This document shows, one piece after another, positions 1 to 13,800 of a stretch of 46,815 nt of DNA. The stretch covers positions 111,490 to 158,304 of the forward strand of contig PJRA01000011.1 in assembly GCA_016987375.1 (NCBI GenBank). Reading direction: 5' to 3'. The translations under genes were made by a program, and so were the position numbers. The DNA is from Brachionus koreanus. Its lineage: Eukaryota; Rotifera; Eurotatoria; Ploima; Brachionidae. How positions within the stretch are numbered: the stretch's first letter is position 1; the number at the start of each line of letters is the position of its first letter. The notes beneath the pieces were generated by a model. It was not told the origin of the DNA. It worked only from the letters and a program-made list of their open reading frames with translations, and made no database searches.

Positions 1-2078
1 TTTTAATCCTTTTATGAACTTATTACAGTTGGCTGAAAGGAAGGACTAAGTTCCATTCCAAACTGCCAGGGTTTAAAACCCAAACTATATTTTTTAATAA
101 TAATAAATATTGATTAGGTGTCTTAGACAAGAAAAATATTTTTTTGTTTTTCTTAGGAACCCTTAATGTGTGCACACAAATAATGCATTAAAAGACCAAT
201 GAGGCAGCTCGTTTATTTTTTAAAAAAAAGAGTTAAATATGATTTAGCGTAATTGTTTTTGCTCATGCTATACATCATCTTGCTTAAGCTAATTACAAAA
301 TTATTCAAGAAAATAAAACTGAAATTAAAATCGCAATTAAAGCCAACTAGTAATTTCTTTGAGCTTTTAAGAAATCTAACAGATAATGATACACTAGCAG
401 ATATTTTGTTTGCGTAATCTTGATTTAGCAAGCTGTTTGCCGGATGATTAGCTATTAAAAACTTTAAAAAAACTTGTATTTAATTTCAGAACAGTTTAAA
501 TCTACTAATTTTTAAGCTATTTGATTCTAAGAATGCTATTTAAAAAATAACAAAAAAATACTCTGACTCTTGATTACTTAAACTTAAAAATAAAAATTTA
601 TTTATCAAAATAATAATATATTTTTTTTAGCTTTAATTCATCGAAAAAATGAGGATGAAAAACTTGAAGTCAAATCCTTCAATTTCAAACATTAACGATA
701 TATGAAAAATAGTCTTAATCTTTTTAAAATAGCAATCAATGAATACTAAAGAAGCATTTTTAAAAAAAACATTTATCTGACTGGTAATTTTGAAGAAGTT
801 CAATAAGGAATCTAATAAGGAAAAATCAAACAAACTTGTTAATTATAATTTTTTGGCCTGTAAGGCTTTAGAAAAAAATAAAATAATTAATAAAATATTA
901 GAAAAATTTGATCGTAAATTGTATAGAAATTAAATGAAAATTATGAAAATATCTAATAAATTCATGCCAGAAAGTAATATTGAAATTTAATAATTGTAAA
1001 AAATAATTGAAAAAAAATCAATTGCTTTTCAAGAAAATGTTTTTGTTCTAAAAATTTTAATTACAATTATATTGAGACAGTTTTTTGTTTAAAACTTTGA
1101 TTAAATCATGAATTAAATTGAGCATCAAAAAAGCAAAAAATTAGAAAAAAAGAAGCTGTTTTAATATTATTAGTTTTAAGTACTTTGTTGTGATATTATC
1201 TTAATTAAAGATTGTACTCGATGTCAATTGAAATATATTTTTCCGGTTGAATTAAGCAATAATCAAAAAAAGCCTTTTTTTAATAAATTATTTCATTGAA
1301 TTGCATATATTTACTTTTTTAAAGTGAAATTTGAAAGTTTCAAAAGTTAAAAGACTGTTTAAATTACAATGAAATCAAATTGCGCATTTAAAATGCTAAA
1401 ATAAAAAGAGAAATTTGGAAATTATTAAATTCATTTAGAAAATTAATGATAAACCAAATATGACATAAAAGTGAAATTTAGAGGATTTAAATCATTTTTT
1501 TCTAGTTTCTAAAAATTCACATTTTTTTATTTCAACTTATTTTCAAAATATATCACTCCGGACTTTTAAATGACCTCTTGCTACGACCGATGTTGTCCTC
1601 ATATGACATCATTAATGTGTTGCTAGTTTAACATACAATTTTATAGAGAATTTTTTTCTGATTAAAATGAGCCATTGATTGTTTTTTTCAGTCTAGCTTT
1701 CAAGAATATATGACTTAAAAACACTTCCAAAAATAATATTCGGTCTTTCATGTTTTTTTTTTAAATAACTTTTGATATATATAAGGTACTATTCTCAATT
1801 TTTGTACACACATATAATTAAATTTGAACTTTTAAATAAACATCTTAATGAAATGAAATCTTTATTTTAAGTTTTGATTTTAAGCCTTTATAAAGTCTTA
1901 ATTCTAAATTTTCTTAAGTTAATAATTTCGGATGGACTAAGAAAAAGCTACGCATTGATATAGTTAGTTTAAAAGCTTAGAGTTCGTGCTTTATTTTGAT
2001 ATATAAAATGTAATAGTTGCCTAATCAGTATTGGAAAAAATAGAAAAAAACTTGAAAAAAATTTTTATTTAATTAAAT
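1..2078. other. Gene-free A+T-rich DNA
   Basis: Read on both strands. I see only short stop-bounded frames of biased composition (Phe, Lys, Asn, Ile) with no recognisable domain, and homopolymer runs of A and T. A slightly less A+T-rich patch near 1555-1625 has no coding sense that I can identify. Confidence 0.6.
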
Positions 2079-2535
2079 TTATTTGTGACAATATTCCCCT
2101 ATTGCTTCTTCAACTCTTCTCGCTCTCTGACTAAAACATCTTATAGCCTTTTCTATATTTTCCTTTTTTACCCTTCTGACATCCCTTTTTATTTCCTTTA
2201 TAAATTCTTCTCTATTTGAGAATTTGTTTGGTCTCATATTTGAAATGATTTCGTTCCAAAAAAAGTAATCACAAAGATTTAAGTCTGGTGAATTGGATGG
2301 CCAATTTATATTTTTTTATTAATTTATAAAAGTTTCTTACACACCATTTTTTGAACTGTTCGCAGGCCAAGACAAGACTTGAATATTTTGCTCTTGGAAT
2401 CATTCCTTCACTATTTTGGCACGATGACAAGGGGAATTATCTTGCTGAAATATGTAGGCCCCTTCTTCTCTCAACAAATCCATCGATGAAGTAAGTTATT
2501 CCCTAAAATATCAACATATCTGTGACAATTAAGCC
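2079..2535 (-). pseudogene. Decayed mariner (IS630/Tc1/mariner) transposase, C-terminal half
   Basis: The minus-strand translation gives the second catalytic block QQDNSPCHRAK (about 2415-2450), then WPANS, then a second WP motif, WPSNSPDLNLCDYFFW (about 2260-2310), and a C-terminal helix ending VEEAIGEYCHK before a stop at 2079-2081. If the duplicated stretch between the two WP motifs is ignored, 34 residues separate the two Asp residues, as in DD34D mariners. Stops and at least one frameshift (near 2460) break the frame, and the first catalytic Asp block is missing. It is a dead fragment. The family call is secure; the subfamily is not. Confidence 0.8.
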
Positions 2536-3109
2536 TATATGAATAAAACATTTTTAGAGGGATTGGGATTGTCACCGAAAAAAAGAAGAAAAATTTAAAA
2601 AAAAAAGTTTTTTTACTGCATTGAATATGTTTATTTTTTAAAGTAAAATTTGAAAATTTACACTCTATCCCAAATTCACAATCTCCATATTTTTCACTAG
2701 CTTGAACATTTGGATTATATCTTCATTTATCCTTCTTGTTTTTAAATTGGTACAGTTGAACCTTCGAATAACGAGCCCTGATTGTACGAATTCTTTGAAA
2801 AAAGAATTTATAAATAAGAACGGAAAAAAACAGATCAAAAACAATTGGGTATATCTTTCAAAACACGAAACTTGAAAAAACAAAATTTTGCAACAACGAA
2901 TAAAATTTCTTAAAGTCCTAACTGAAACGTTCTAACTGATTTCTTGTATAAAATACCTTAAAATAATAAAATATAGAAAAGCGGAAAAAAAATTCGCACC
3001 TAATAAAAATAAAATTATAAAAGTAATCATTTTATCTTTAAAATATAAATATTTTTTCTGTTTTTGATTTTTATTTTTTTTTTCAATTTAAAACGCAATA
3101 AAATAATTT

Positions 3110-3574
3110 TTTGTTGTTTGAAACTTGAAAGATCTACGAATATATGGCTTGTCCTTGCGGTGGCATTTTTGATTTGAAAATCCCATTTCAATTCGCTTTG
3201 GATATAAATACCGAAGTCTCTTTGGCAAACAGATCTGTTAAGCAATTTTTAATTTTGTGTTAATGCTGTTAATATGTAAAACTTATCGATGTTCAATAAT
3301 TTGGATCGTTCCTTGATCATATACTAAATTTATATCTGATTGTCTAACCTAACCTTTATGAATGATGAAATTAATCTTACCACACGTCCACCATAACCAT
3401 AAAGCCAAGGCTTAAAAGCTTATCATTAGAAAATCTATCGAACGCTTTAGCAAAATCCGTGTACACCATATCGACCGAAAAGTCTGCTGCTAGAGCTTCA
3501 GTAATTAATTTAGCATTACATCTTTTACTAAGTTGGACGATAATTTTTTGGTGAAAATTCAAAAATTTTTTCAC
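3110..3574 (-). pseudogene. Broken non-LTR retrotransposon (LINE) reverse transcriptase
   Basis: Two minus-strand pieces lie in LINE order. At 3377-3574 the translation includes SVDMVYTDFAKAFD, which carries the RT Asp motif that follows a TQL-type helix in CR1/Jockey-like elements. At 3110-3245 it includes RDFGIYIQSELKWDFQIKNA, the segment near the end of ORF2 that normally reads as 'xDLGVxxxxxLKWxxQIK'. The middle of the RT, including the YxDD box, is deleted between them, and stops interrupt the join. It is a 5'- and 3'-truncated relic, possibly of the same family as the relic at 23.5 kb. Confidence 0.75.
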
Positions 3575-6500
3575 ATATTAATTCAAAAATTAATCTTGTT
3601 TTGTGAAGCAGCAAAGGTTTGCTTTCAAAGCAGAAGTAGTTCCATAAGTACTATTTTATAAAAGATAGGCTTAAGAATTAGGAATTAAATTAAATTTTTG
3701 AAAATTTTTTTTTAAATATCATTAAAAAATTGATAAAATATTTAGTAATTAGAATTAATTTATAAATTAAAAAAGGACGTTTTGATATGTTCATTTAAGA
3801 CTTGTGTAAGAGGCGAAATATTTATTGGCGATATCGATTAAGTGGTTGGTAAATGAAATGTGTTCGATGTTGACTGAGTTTAAGTGACTTCTGTTTTTGA
3901 TTAAAATTTTTAATGCTTAAACTCAACGTTAAAAAATGAAAAAAACGCATTTGTATTCACACAACATAATGGGGTTGATTTAACAGTGAATCGAAGCCAC
4001 TCATGCGTGCACTTAACTCTTTGAACCTAAAGTGCTATCACGCGAGGGCTAGATGGTATTTAATTTTAGCAGAATTTAATTTAGAATTTTCATATTTTTA
4101 TATTTTTTATGCAATATATCAGAAAATTTTTATTTTGCATATAGAGAAAGAATAATTTTATTAGCATATAGAATTATTGCCTCAATATATTTTGTAAAAA
4201 GTTGAGTATCACCGACATCTGTTTTGGAAATTATGTTTTCTATCAATTGCACATTTAAAAAAAGAATTCATTCTTTTAAATCAATTTATGTCAATTGTAT
4301 TTTTAACACAAGTTAAGTAGCTTTATAAAGATTTTATTAAGAAAATGGTGATACAAAGAGAATGAAGAGTCGTTTCATGCCCACAATTTGCGAGGACATA
4401 ATCATATGATTCATTAAAGAACAATTAACAAAAAGTTTGAGAAAATATTCTTCCATCTAGATGTTTTAAAAAATATTTATATTTATTATTAATTATATTT
4501 TTTTTTGAGAATTTTTTAAAGCCAAGATTTAAATTTTTTTTAAATTCGAAAAAAAACATACCCAATAAATTTTAGAAAGCATCAAATTTTTGATACCCAT
4601 TTTAATAAAGTCTTTTATTTGAAACAAAACATGTTAAAATAAAAGTTAATAGATATTTCAGTCAGATTATATTATTTTTCGTATAACAAGGTGTTAGCGA
4701 AAAAAAAAAAAACCCAAGAAAAAAATAAAGTATTTTTGTTGATCAACTGTCAAAAAATTATGTATTTTGACATTTTTAATTGAAAAATAAATATTACAAT
4801 TAAATGCGAATATAAATATATATTTAAAAAAAAGAATCTTGAAAATTTAATAAATAAAACTAATGATCTTTGATTTTTTTTGTAACAAAAACCTTACACC
4901 TATCTGTCTAAATTTTTTATTCGTATTCATGTCAATTCTAAATATCGTGATCATTTGGTATTTTTGAAAAATTTAAATGACTTTTAAAAGTTCATTTGTT
5001 GTATTTCAAGTCATTATTGAGGTCTAATTATTTTTTTCTATTTACTAATTTCGATGTTAATACAGATTTTAATTTTAGCCCTATTTTTTTGAGTATTTAT
5101 GTCTAAAAATACTAAAATTAAATTTTCCTCTCATTTATTGATTATAATAAATTTCTTGTAAAATTTAATTTATTTATAAAATAGCCACTATATAGATCTG
5201 ATTTAATTAATTCATTGTAAAATGTTCATCAATTTTGGGTTTTAGTTGCTCTTGTTTTTGAAAAAATTTAAATAAATTTTAATTCATTTAATCACAGGTT
5301 TTTCTAATTAATTGTAATAATGAAAATTCTTATCTTATCTTTACTGAGTAATTCTTAACTTAAAATTTTCCCTTGATTTTATTTTTGATTCCAATTATGA
5401 CTTTATCTATACTAAATTTTTGTTATCCATAAATACTAAATAAATTTAAATAAGAGCATTCATTAAGTATTAAGTATTAATTATTAAGTATTTTTAAATA
5501 ATTATTACTCAATCTTGATTTAATTTCTATGCTTACTTTCTAAATTCTTATCTTCTATATTTAATAATTGTTTGAAGTATTAGAAAATAAACTTATGTTT
5601 ACCTATCATTTCATAATTTAAAACAGTAAACTCAATTAAATTGATTATTGTCTTAATTTTTCAAGTTATCAAATAATTAATTATTTAATATTTTTGTTTG
5701 TTCAAGTCTTAATTAGTCACAGTTAGAAATTTAGATTTTCAAAAGAATTTTACAAGGCCATACTATAATATATGTTTTTATATTTTATGCAATATTGTAG
5801 GAAATTTGTTCTTGGTAATTTCAAAATTAAATAGTTTCAAAAAATTTTCTGAAATATTTCATTAAAATTTTAGAAATTTAAATAGATGAATTGTAAATTG
5901 AGTATTTTCACTCTGCATTTGAAAAATAAACAAGTAAAACTAAAATTTTTTTTAGATTTTTATTTTTTAAATTTAAAAATAAATTAATTTGATTTTTATT
6001 TAATTTAATTTGCAAAAAATATAAAAAAAAATATTTTTATTTTGATTATTGACCAATTTAACAATCTAACTAAACATAATAGAAAAACAAGTCTCGATTA
6101 ATATCGACAAGTCCTGCTCAAAATATCAGATCTCCAATTGAGAAAAAAGTCAAGTGTATTCTTGACAAGAAAGTCCCAAATTTGGGTTATATAATTATTG
6201 TGCAGAATATGGGATTAAGTTTATGAAGTCGAGCGAGCCGATTTTAAATCCAAAAGCTTATTTAAATTTTAATATGACCGTTTTATTTACCAGTGTTAAT
6301 TAACTAAAGATAAAGTTTATTAGAGAGAGAGAGAGATATTTAGAGAATAAAAAAAAAAGGTCAATTGGCTTTTTGTGCTTATCGTAACATTTTAATTTAG
6401 TCATGACACCTTCGCAATAATGTTAAAGACAAGAATGGTCTAGTCTTAATTTATTGAACATTTTTGTACACAGATTTACGGATTATTAAATTAATATACT

Positions 6501-7276
6501 TCCTATGTGTGGATTAGCTTGTTTAGATTAGATTAAAAAGGCATGTTTGCGCTTTAGGATTAAATCGCCTGATAGAAGAAGCCAATTCAGAGGCGAGCAA
6601 AAATAGTGTTTGTGTTAGTATTAAAATTAATACCTTTAAAAAAATGAAAATAAAAAAATTATTATCACCATTCAAATTTACACAGTAGATACAAATTTAG
6701 CATATGGTCAATAGTTAGTTTTTTGCTCGACATAGCTATAAGATATATTTTTCTAAAATCGAAAAGTTCGGACCTATTGTAAAGATTATAGGCTTTTGAA
6801 AGAATAGAAAAGTGTGCTAGAGAATTAAGTTGAAATAATTGAGATTTTTTTCTCTTATTTTTTTTTCTATTTTATTGAATCAAATAAATTTGAGCTAAGC
6901 CTTTTCATTTAATTTTTAAATCTTTTTCTAAGCCTAATAGTAGTTGTATTAGTAGAAGAAGAAGAAGAAGTAAGAAATAGTCGTATATACGTGGTCTAAT
7001 CTAGGAGAGCCCAAGAATGCATACCAACTTTAAGTCGCTAGAGATTTCAAAGTGTTTATTTAAGATGAGTATTTGAGTTTTTCCGAGACTATTTTTAAGT
7101 AGTTATACCTACAGTCAAAAGCTAATTTAATCTTCGCTTCTGAGCCTATTTTAGCATCCGAAGCGCTTGATTACGTCAATGAGCCCGTATCAAGTATCTT
7201 TTCTCTTAGCAGATTTAAAGCAAAAATTTTAAACCGCTTTAGATTCTAACAAATATAAACAATAGTTTGCTTGATA
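3575..7276. other. Gene-free A+T-rich DNA upstream of the FRMPD gene
   Basis: No coding region was found. The stretch holds short imperfect tandem repeats (TTAAGTA-type units near 5461-5494, a GA run near 6322-6334) and a patch of higher complexity at 3940-4060 that I cannot assign. The last few hundred bases are treated separately as the FRMPD 5' region. Confidence 0.5.
6954..6970. repeat. GAA trinucleotide microsatellite
   Basis: About five uninterrupted AGA/GAA units, about 350 nt upstream of the FRMPD start codon. Confidence 0.8.
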
Positions 7277-7318
7277 TGACGATTTATTTGTTTTCATTGT
7301 ACTGAGCAAGGATACAAT
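7171..7318 (+). promoter_or_regulatory. Likely 5' UTR and proximal regulatory region of the FRMPD gene
   Basis: The 5' flank holds TTACGTCA at 7171-7178, a CRE-like palindrome variant 141 nt before the ATG. A pyrimidine-rich stretch ending in TTAG near 7209 could serve as a cis- or trans-splice acceptor for the 5' UTR. An in-frame TGA at 7277-7279 shows that translation cannot start farther upstream on this exon. No TATA box stands out from the A+T background. The roles of these sites are inference. Confidence 0.3.
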
Positions 7319-7853
7319 ATGAGCAACTTATCATTGAACAAAGCAGCTCACTTGCTGGGCTGCAACGAGCTGAACAAATTCGATTACAAGAGTTTGGTGT
7401 CGATCAGAAAACTGGCCAAGACGCTAGGCTGTAACGAATACGACTTGATGAAAAGCTTTGAGCAAAATGGACCCAAATGCGCAGAAGTCTCCAGTCAGGC
7501 GCCCAAAAAAGCTCACGACAAATTCAGTTTGCTAAGAAGCAAGAAAATTTTTAGTACCAAGACAAAGTCTAAGGAACATGAGCGAGCGTTCAAACGAATA
7601 ATTGTGAATAGGAAGCTTCCATCTAAGTACATTCGCTTAAAAAAGTCCCACACACAAGATGTAAATGAATCTCTAGATGACAAAGAGTCTGATGACAAAA
7701 CTTGCCAAGTTAAAACCGATTTCGACAACTGTGTCAACCAGCATTTGAAATCTAGTCCAAAACGAGAAGTTATTTTGTACAAAGATGAACATTTAGGATT
7801 TGGTTTTATTGCTGGAAGCGAAAAGCCACTCAAAATTAGATTTGTGACCCCAA
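7319..7853 (+). CDS. FRMPD: FRMPD exon 1: N-terminus and first half of PDZ
   Basis: Encodes residues 1-178 plus one base of codon 179. The N-terminus carries two LGCNE motifs (13-17 and 36-40), 23 residues apart, in a likely helical stretch. A basic, polar linker follows. PDZ strand A (REVILYKD) and the carboxylate-binding loop LGFGF (159-163) are clear, followed by the SEKP segment typical of FRMPD PDZ domains. The donor is GTAATT at 7854. Confidence 0.9.
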
Positions 7854-10800
7854 GTAATTCAATTTTTTTCTTTGATTAATAGCAAAATAATTATATGACC
7901 ATAACAATCTATTTTGACAGATAAAATGCCATAATTAATTGATTTAAAAAAAAGTATCAAACTTAAAGAAAAAAGTTAGTCTAAAATTCAAATGGAATCG
8001 TGGCATGAAAGTTTTTTAATAAAAAGAATAGATAACCATTTTTCATTTCATATTATTTCAATCAATTGATATAATTTTTATTTAGAAGTTTTGAATTTAT
8101 TCTGATAAAAAAGGGTTTGGCATTAATTGAAGTTTTTATTCATTTATTTTTTAGTCTTAAATAACATTAAAAATTAAATTAAGATTAAGAAATAATATAT
8201 CGTTTGTTGATCCATCTGGACGAAGATTCTATATCTTCTTTCAGGAAAAAAAAAATTTTAATTAAAAATTATTTGAAAATTTAAATAAAATAAATAAAAA
8301 AATAGAAATAAGTTTGACTATTAATGTTTGTAATCTGTATTTCTGCATTATTAAATAATTTGTAATTTAGAAATATCGATTAGCAGATAAAGTGTTTAAT
8401 ACTATCAAAGTTTATTTATTTTTAATGAAAAAGTAAATAAATTATTGAGCTTACTAAATGAAATTTATTTTGAGATTAACTAAAATTAAATTTTTTACTT
8501 ACAAAAAATATTAAATATTGAGAATAGGATTAAGTTTGATTAAAAAGGCCTAAAAATAAATATCACTTTGAAATTAAGTTAAATCAATAGGAAAAATTTG
8601 CATTTTGTTTAATATATTAGAATATTTTCTAAATAATTAGAATATTTTCTTAAAAGTTTATTAAAAAAAATAAAAGTTTATTAAATCATATAAAATTTTA
8701 TTTTCAATATTAAAAACACATATTTGTGAATAATTCTCAGAATTATGAAATCGAAAAAGAAAATTATTGAATCGAAAAAAACTTTTAAGGTAAATTTTAA
8801 TTATTGATTTCAAGATTTTGATTTAAAATTAAGGTTTTAAACTTGAAAGAAAATTATTTAAAAAAAAAGATACCAAATTCCATGTTTTTCTTCATTATTT
8901 TTTTATTCAAAAAATTTGAAAATTTTGATAAATATTAATTTAAAAAAGTAAAATATAATATAAAATATAATGGATATTTCTTTACATAGATGGTCCTGGA
9001 AGTAACAAACTGTTGAATGGTGATGAAATACTGGCTGTGAATGATGAAGATGTTGAGTTTGCATCTAGAAACTACGTTATTAATTTAATAAGAAGTTGTA
9101 ATGATAAAATAAAATTGTTAGTAAAGCAGCCGACTGTAAGACTTGTAAAAATTTTAAAACTAAAAAGATTTAATTGCTATTTAATTTTAGCCCAAGAGTA
9201 ATAATTCTTTATTGCTTACCGAGGACAAAAAAGCGTTAAAAAAAGAAATAAACTCAAATAAAAAAATAAAAGTTAGATTCAGACTCGAGAGCAATACAAA
9301 AGAATCAATCGAATGTGATGAAGAAATTTTAAATGATGAAGAATCAATTGATAAGGAGACAATTAAGATTGATTTAAATGTAGAAAATTCCGAATGTATT
9401 CTGAAAGTAAACTTAGAAAACCAAAATGTAAAATCGTTCAAATATGACAGAAACACCACAGTAAAAGACGTCTTGCAATGTTTAAAAGAAAAGTTGTCTA
9501 TTAAAACAATGGACTACTTTGGTATAGTAGTTAGATTGGCAAATGAATATGACTGTGTTTCGAAATATATATTAATTGATGAAATGCAGCATCTTTTTTC
9601 TATCAGAGAAAAATTTGGTCAAAACTTTATTTGCATGCTTCGTTTTGTTTTTATTCCAAGCAATTACCGAGACCTTATTGCAAACGATATGAACGCATTT
9701 ATATATCTTTATGAACAGAGTGTAAATGATGTTCTAAAAGAAAAATATGCTTCAGAGATAAAATATGAAATGATTCTACATTTGACTACCTTAAGCATTT
9801 TGTATGACTTGTATGATGATTTGCCGGACTTTTTTTCAAATAATTTCGAGTAAATCAAAATTTAAACTATTTTTACACTTTTAATTTCCACTTGTAAGTT
9901 TCTTTTAAATTGTAAATCAAAATTTAATCAGACAATAGGTTCTAAAGTGGATAAGAATTCTCCTAATAGTTGATATTGGATCTGGAAAAAATATTTTTAA
10001 AATTATTCAAAAAAAATTCTCAATTTTTTAATGATTAAAAAACAGTTAAGTGTGAAATTTTTGACAACGAACTTTTAGAATATATAGATCTTTTTGATAA
10101 ATTAAATTTAGATTTATTTCAAAGAAAATATATTTTTCTATTGTATTTTGATTTCAAAATTCAATCAAGATTTAGGGTACAAAATTTCTTTTTAAAAAAT
10201 AAAAATAAAAAAAATTAATAAACTTAGTTTGTGTGAAAAATTTTTATACAATTAACTTAAGATAAAAATTAAAAATTAAGTTTTTTTTTTTAAATTAAAA
10301 AAAAAAATCAAGCTTTAAAAAACAAATATTTAAACAGCTTAAATTTAGTTTCTTCTTAAATTTTTTTTTATTTTTCGTTTATGTTTAAAATTCATTCGAT
10401 CAATTTTTATTTTGCAATTTTTTTAGCTTCAGGCCTTAGTTCAAACAAAAAAAATAATCTTACCAAACAACCTCTTTTATGCTTTCTTAGACATTTGAAT
10501 AAAAAATATAAATTGATTATTTTTAAATAGGATTATTTATTTTTTTTGCCAATTGTTTTAAAATTTAAGTTAATTTCAAAGAGACTTCATAATTTTTTGT
10601 GGGCTTTTTTTAAAGTATTCAGGTTTCTCTTTGTGAGTAACCTTAACTTAAAAAAGCGATTTTATGAAACTATTTTTCAACTCTTTGATATCTTTGACAA
10701 TTGATATGTGAATTCCATAATTGTTAATATTTACCTAATAAAAGGGCCATTTTTTCCAAATTATTTTATCTCGAAAAAAGTATTCTCTAAGATCACTAAT

Positions 10801-13800
10801 TTCTATTTTTAAAAAATTTTTATCAGCTAGAAAAAATCACATGAAAAATAAAAAAAAAACTTTTAAAATCACTTAATTTTTTTATCAGTTATCTAATTTT
10901 TCTTATCTTTCTTAAACCAAGGAAATTAGATATTGGTCGTTATTTGCCAAAATCCATACTTGAATCAAACATTTTGCCTAAAGAAGATCTCAAAAAACTT
11001 CTCATACAAAATTTAAGCTGGTTTATGGAAAAAACAGATTTAATCCAAAACAAGACCAATATAAAAATGGAATATCTAAGCACAATAAAAGAGCTTTTTC
11101 AATTTTCGGGTCGAATATTTTTTGTCTTTTTGCTAGTAAATTTGTTAATAAAAATTGGGAAAATAGAAAAAAATAAAATTATTTTAAGGATCAAATGAAA
11201 GAAGCGTTTATAATAATTGGTGCTGATTTCGGTATAGCAACATTTGTTGATATTAAAGCAAAAAAAGTAAGTATATCTGAGCTTTTTTACTTTATATATT
11301 GAAAAATAATCCCAATTAAATTTTAATGAAATAATAAATTTAATATTTTTATCACTTCTATATATTCAAATTTATTCAATTGACAATTGACTTTTTAGAG
11401 ACATAATTTTTTTAAGTAGTTTTTCAATAAATGAAAGTTTGGTTAGATTTCAAATTAAATGATCTAAAGTTTTAAAAAAACTTTTCACTAAAAAGAGAAT
11501 GTTTTCCTTCAGAAAATGATGAAATAAATTAATTGAAATAAAATTAAAAGCTGAGTTGTTTAAAAGTCATAAGTTTTAAAACAAGTACAAGTCATGACTT
11601 GCAGATTTGATGTAAAGAATATTTTCTAAGTCTTTAAAATTTTTATGATGAAAATACGTATCTTCAAAGGCAAAAACTTGATTGTAAATTATACTGGATC
11701 TCACACCTAGGGAAATTGATAAAAAATAAAAACGTTATGAAGTTATTGATAAAATATAAAAATTTATAAGACTTTTTTCTGTAAAGATAAAAGTCATTAC
11801 AAATCATCTGCAAGTCATGATCTGTTTATTTGATCACTTATCTTATCTTTATCTGATCACTTTTTTATTCTTTCTGTACAAGTTATGGTCATGACTTAAA
11901 ATTGAAAATTTTAAAAATTAAAAAGTCCAAGTTTCGCTTTTAAGGGTCTGGGTAATTATGTGACTGACCGTTCGCATCTTTCGTGACCTAAAACAATCAA
12001 AATCAAAAAAATAAGGATAAAAAAAATTTTAGGATTACAAAATTTTTTTCTGGTTCACAAATTTTTCGTTTGATCAAATGATTATGTAAAATAAAATTTG
12101 CTAAAAATTACAAACTTTTCATTGAATGGAAAAAACTAAAACTAAAAATTTGTGATTATATCAAAGCGAACTAAATTTCAAAATCTTTATTTAATGACAG
12201 GATTTTTCAATTAGTAAATCTTTTTTATTTTTTATTGAAATGAATAACCAAGATATTTTAGAAACTAAGGAAGGAAAAAAATTTGTTTGAATTAGAGACT
12301 TAGGTTTGGTTTATTCTGATCAGATGTTTAATTGTAAGAGATAAGGAGAAGAGATGAACCTGATGATTAGAAAAAAAACAAAAGATTCTAAGAGAATTTT
12401 AATGTGGAGATGTTCATGTGCATATAAAACAATACTTAATGGTTCATCTTTCTCATTTTTCAAAAAGTCAGTGTTCATTTTACTTGCTTTGATTAAGCGT
12501 TGGGCTGAAAAAATAACAATAACAAAAACGTGTTCAAATTTTTTCATTTTTGACCACATAATTCGACTAGTAAAAAAAAAAATTTTATTTTTTATTTTTG
12601 ATTACATAATTACCCAAACCCGCTTTTGAACCGTGAATGACTTGTTAAGACTTTTATACAATTCTGTTCCAAAATATTGAAAAAAAGTGTTTGAATTTTT
12701 TAAAGAATTTCTCAAAATTTAGTATCATGAATAAAAAGAATAGAATGAATGAAGTTTCATAAAAAAAAAAATTCAATCGAAAATTTAAATAATAATTTTT
12801 AAAAGAAAACAATCAAAAAACATTCCTTTACGATAGATTCAATCATTAGAATTTTTTTTTTAAATATTTAACTTTTAAATGTTTCAAAGTTCTTTTATTT
12901 TATTTTTTCAATAAATAATTATTTTTCTATTAAATCTATTTTTCTAAGCAGTGATACTTTATCATACTATAATGGACAAAGAATATTATTGAAATAGTAA
13001 TTAAATAAATCAAAATAGTTGTTGGTACTTTCTTTTAAGCTCAATTCAAATTTTTTTCTTCCTTTTTAATTTAAAATGAGGTTTACATTTCAATTCAAAT
13101 TAAACAGCCTCTAAAGAAAAAAATTAAAATTTTCAAGTATCAAATGACAAATAATTTTTAAATATTGTTAATTTGATGCATACTAGACTGATAAAATTTA
13201 ATTATATATCTTTTGAAGTTAGTGAATCTTGCCAAATTTGACTCTATCGAGAATATTCGTGTCTCAGATAGCTTGGACTTGAGTATGAATCTTATTCGAG
13301 TCGATCTTGATCTTTTTGAAAACATTAACAGTGAAGACGACCAAGATGAAATAATCAAAAGCAGGACAGTCTCAATCGGATTTCTACGAGATGATTATTT
13401 AGAGTTTTTGTATATTTTGCAAGGCTACTTACGGCTTGTTGTCTTTCCAACGAAAAATCGAATTTGCCCCGTTCAAGAAATTAAATCAAGCGAAAACAAA
13501 TCTCTCAATGGTAAATTAACTTTTTTGTCAATTTCTATTAAATTAAAAATGTTATCTTTTAGTTCCGGTCTATTTGGTGAAACATCCATGCAAAATAATG
13601 AGCAAAAAGAACGATGAAATCGAACGAATCAATAATGCCTTGAAATCAATTAACACGGGAGTTGAAGAGCTCAGATTGGTGGATAATGAAGCGAAACAAA
13701 GCGAACAGCCTTTGCTTGCCGGTTTAAACCTAAAAGAAGCTTTGCATAAAGAACTCATGGATAAATTCAAAACAAAAAATAGCGAAATAAAGAAAGAACA

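Noticed and set aside
4010..4060. TTAACTCTTTGAACC resembling a piggyBac end
   Set aside because: No matching inverted end with TTAA found nearby.
9850..9853. Apparent FRMPD stop codon TAA after NNFE
   Set aside because: The GT of GAGTAAAT is a phase-2 donor and homology continues in frame from 10922.
12320..12629. Overlapping frames on both strands, 79 and 91 codons
   Set aside because: They lie in and across the right end of the inverted-repeat element in an intron and show background composition.
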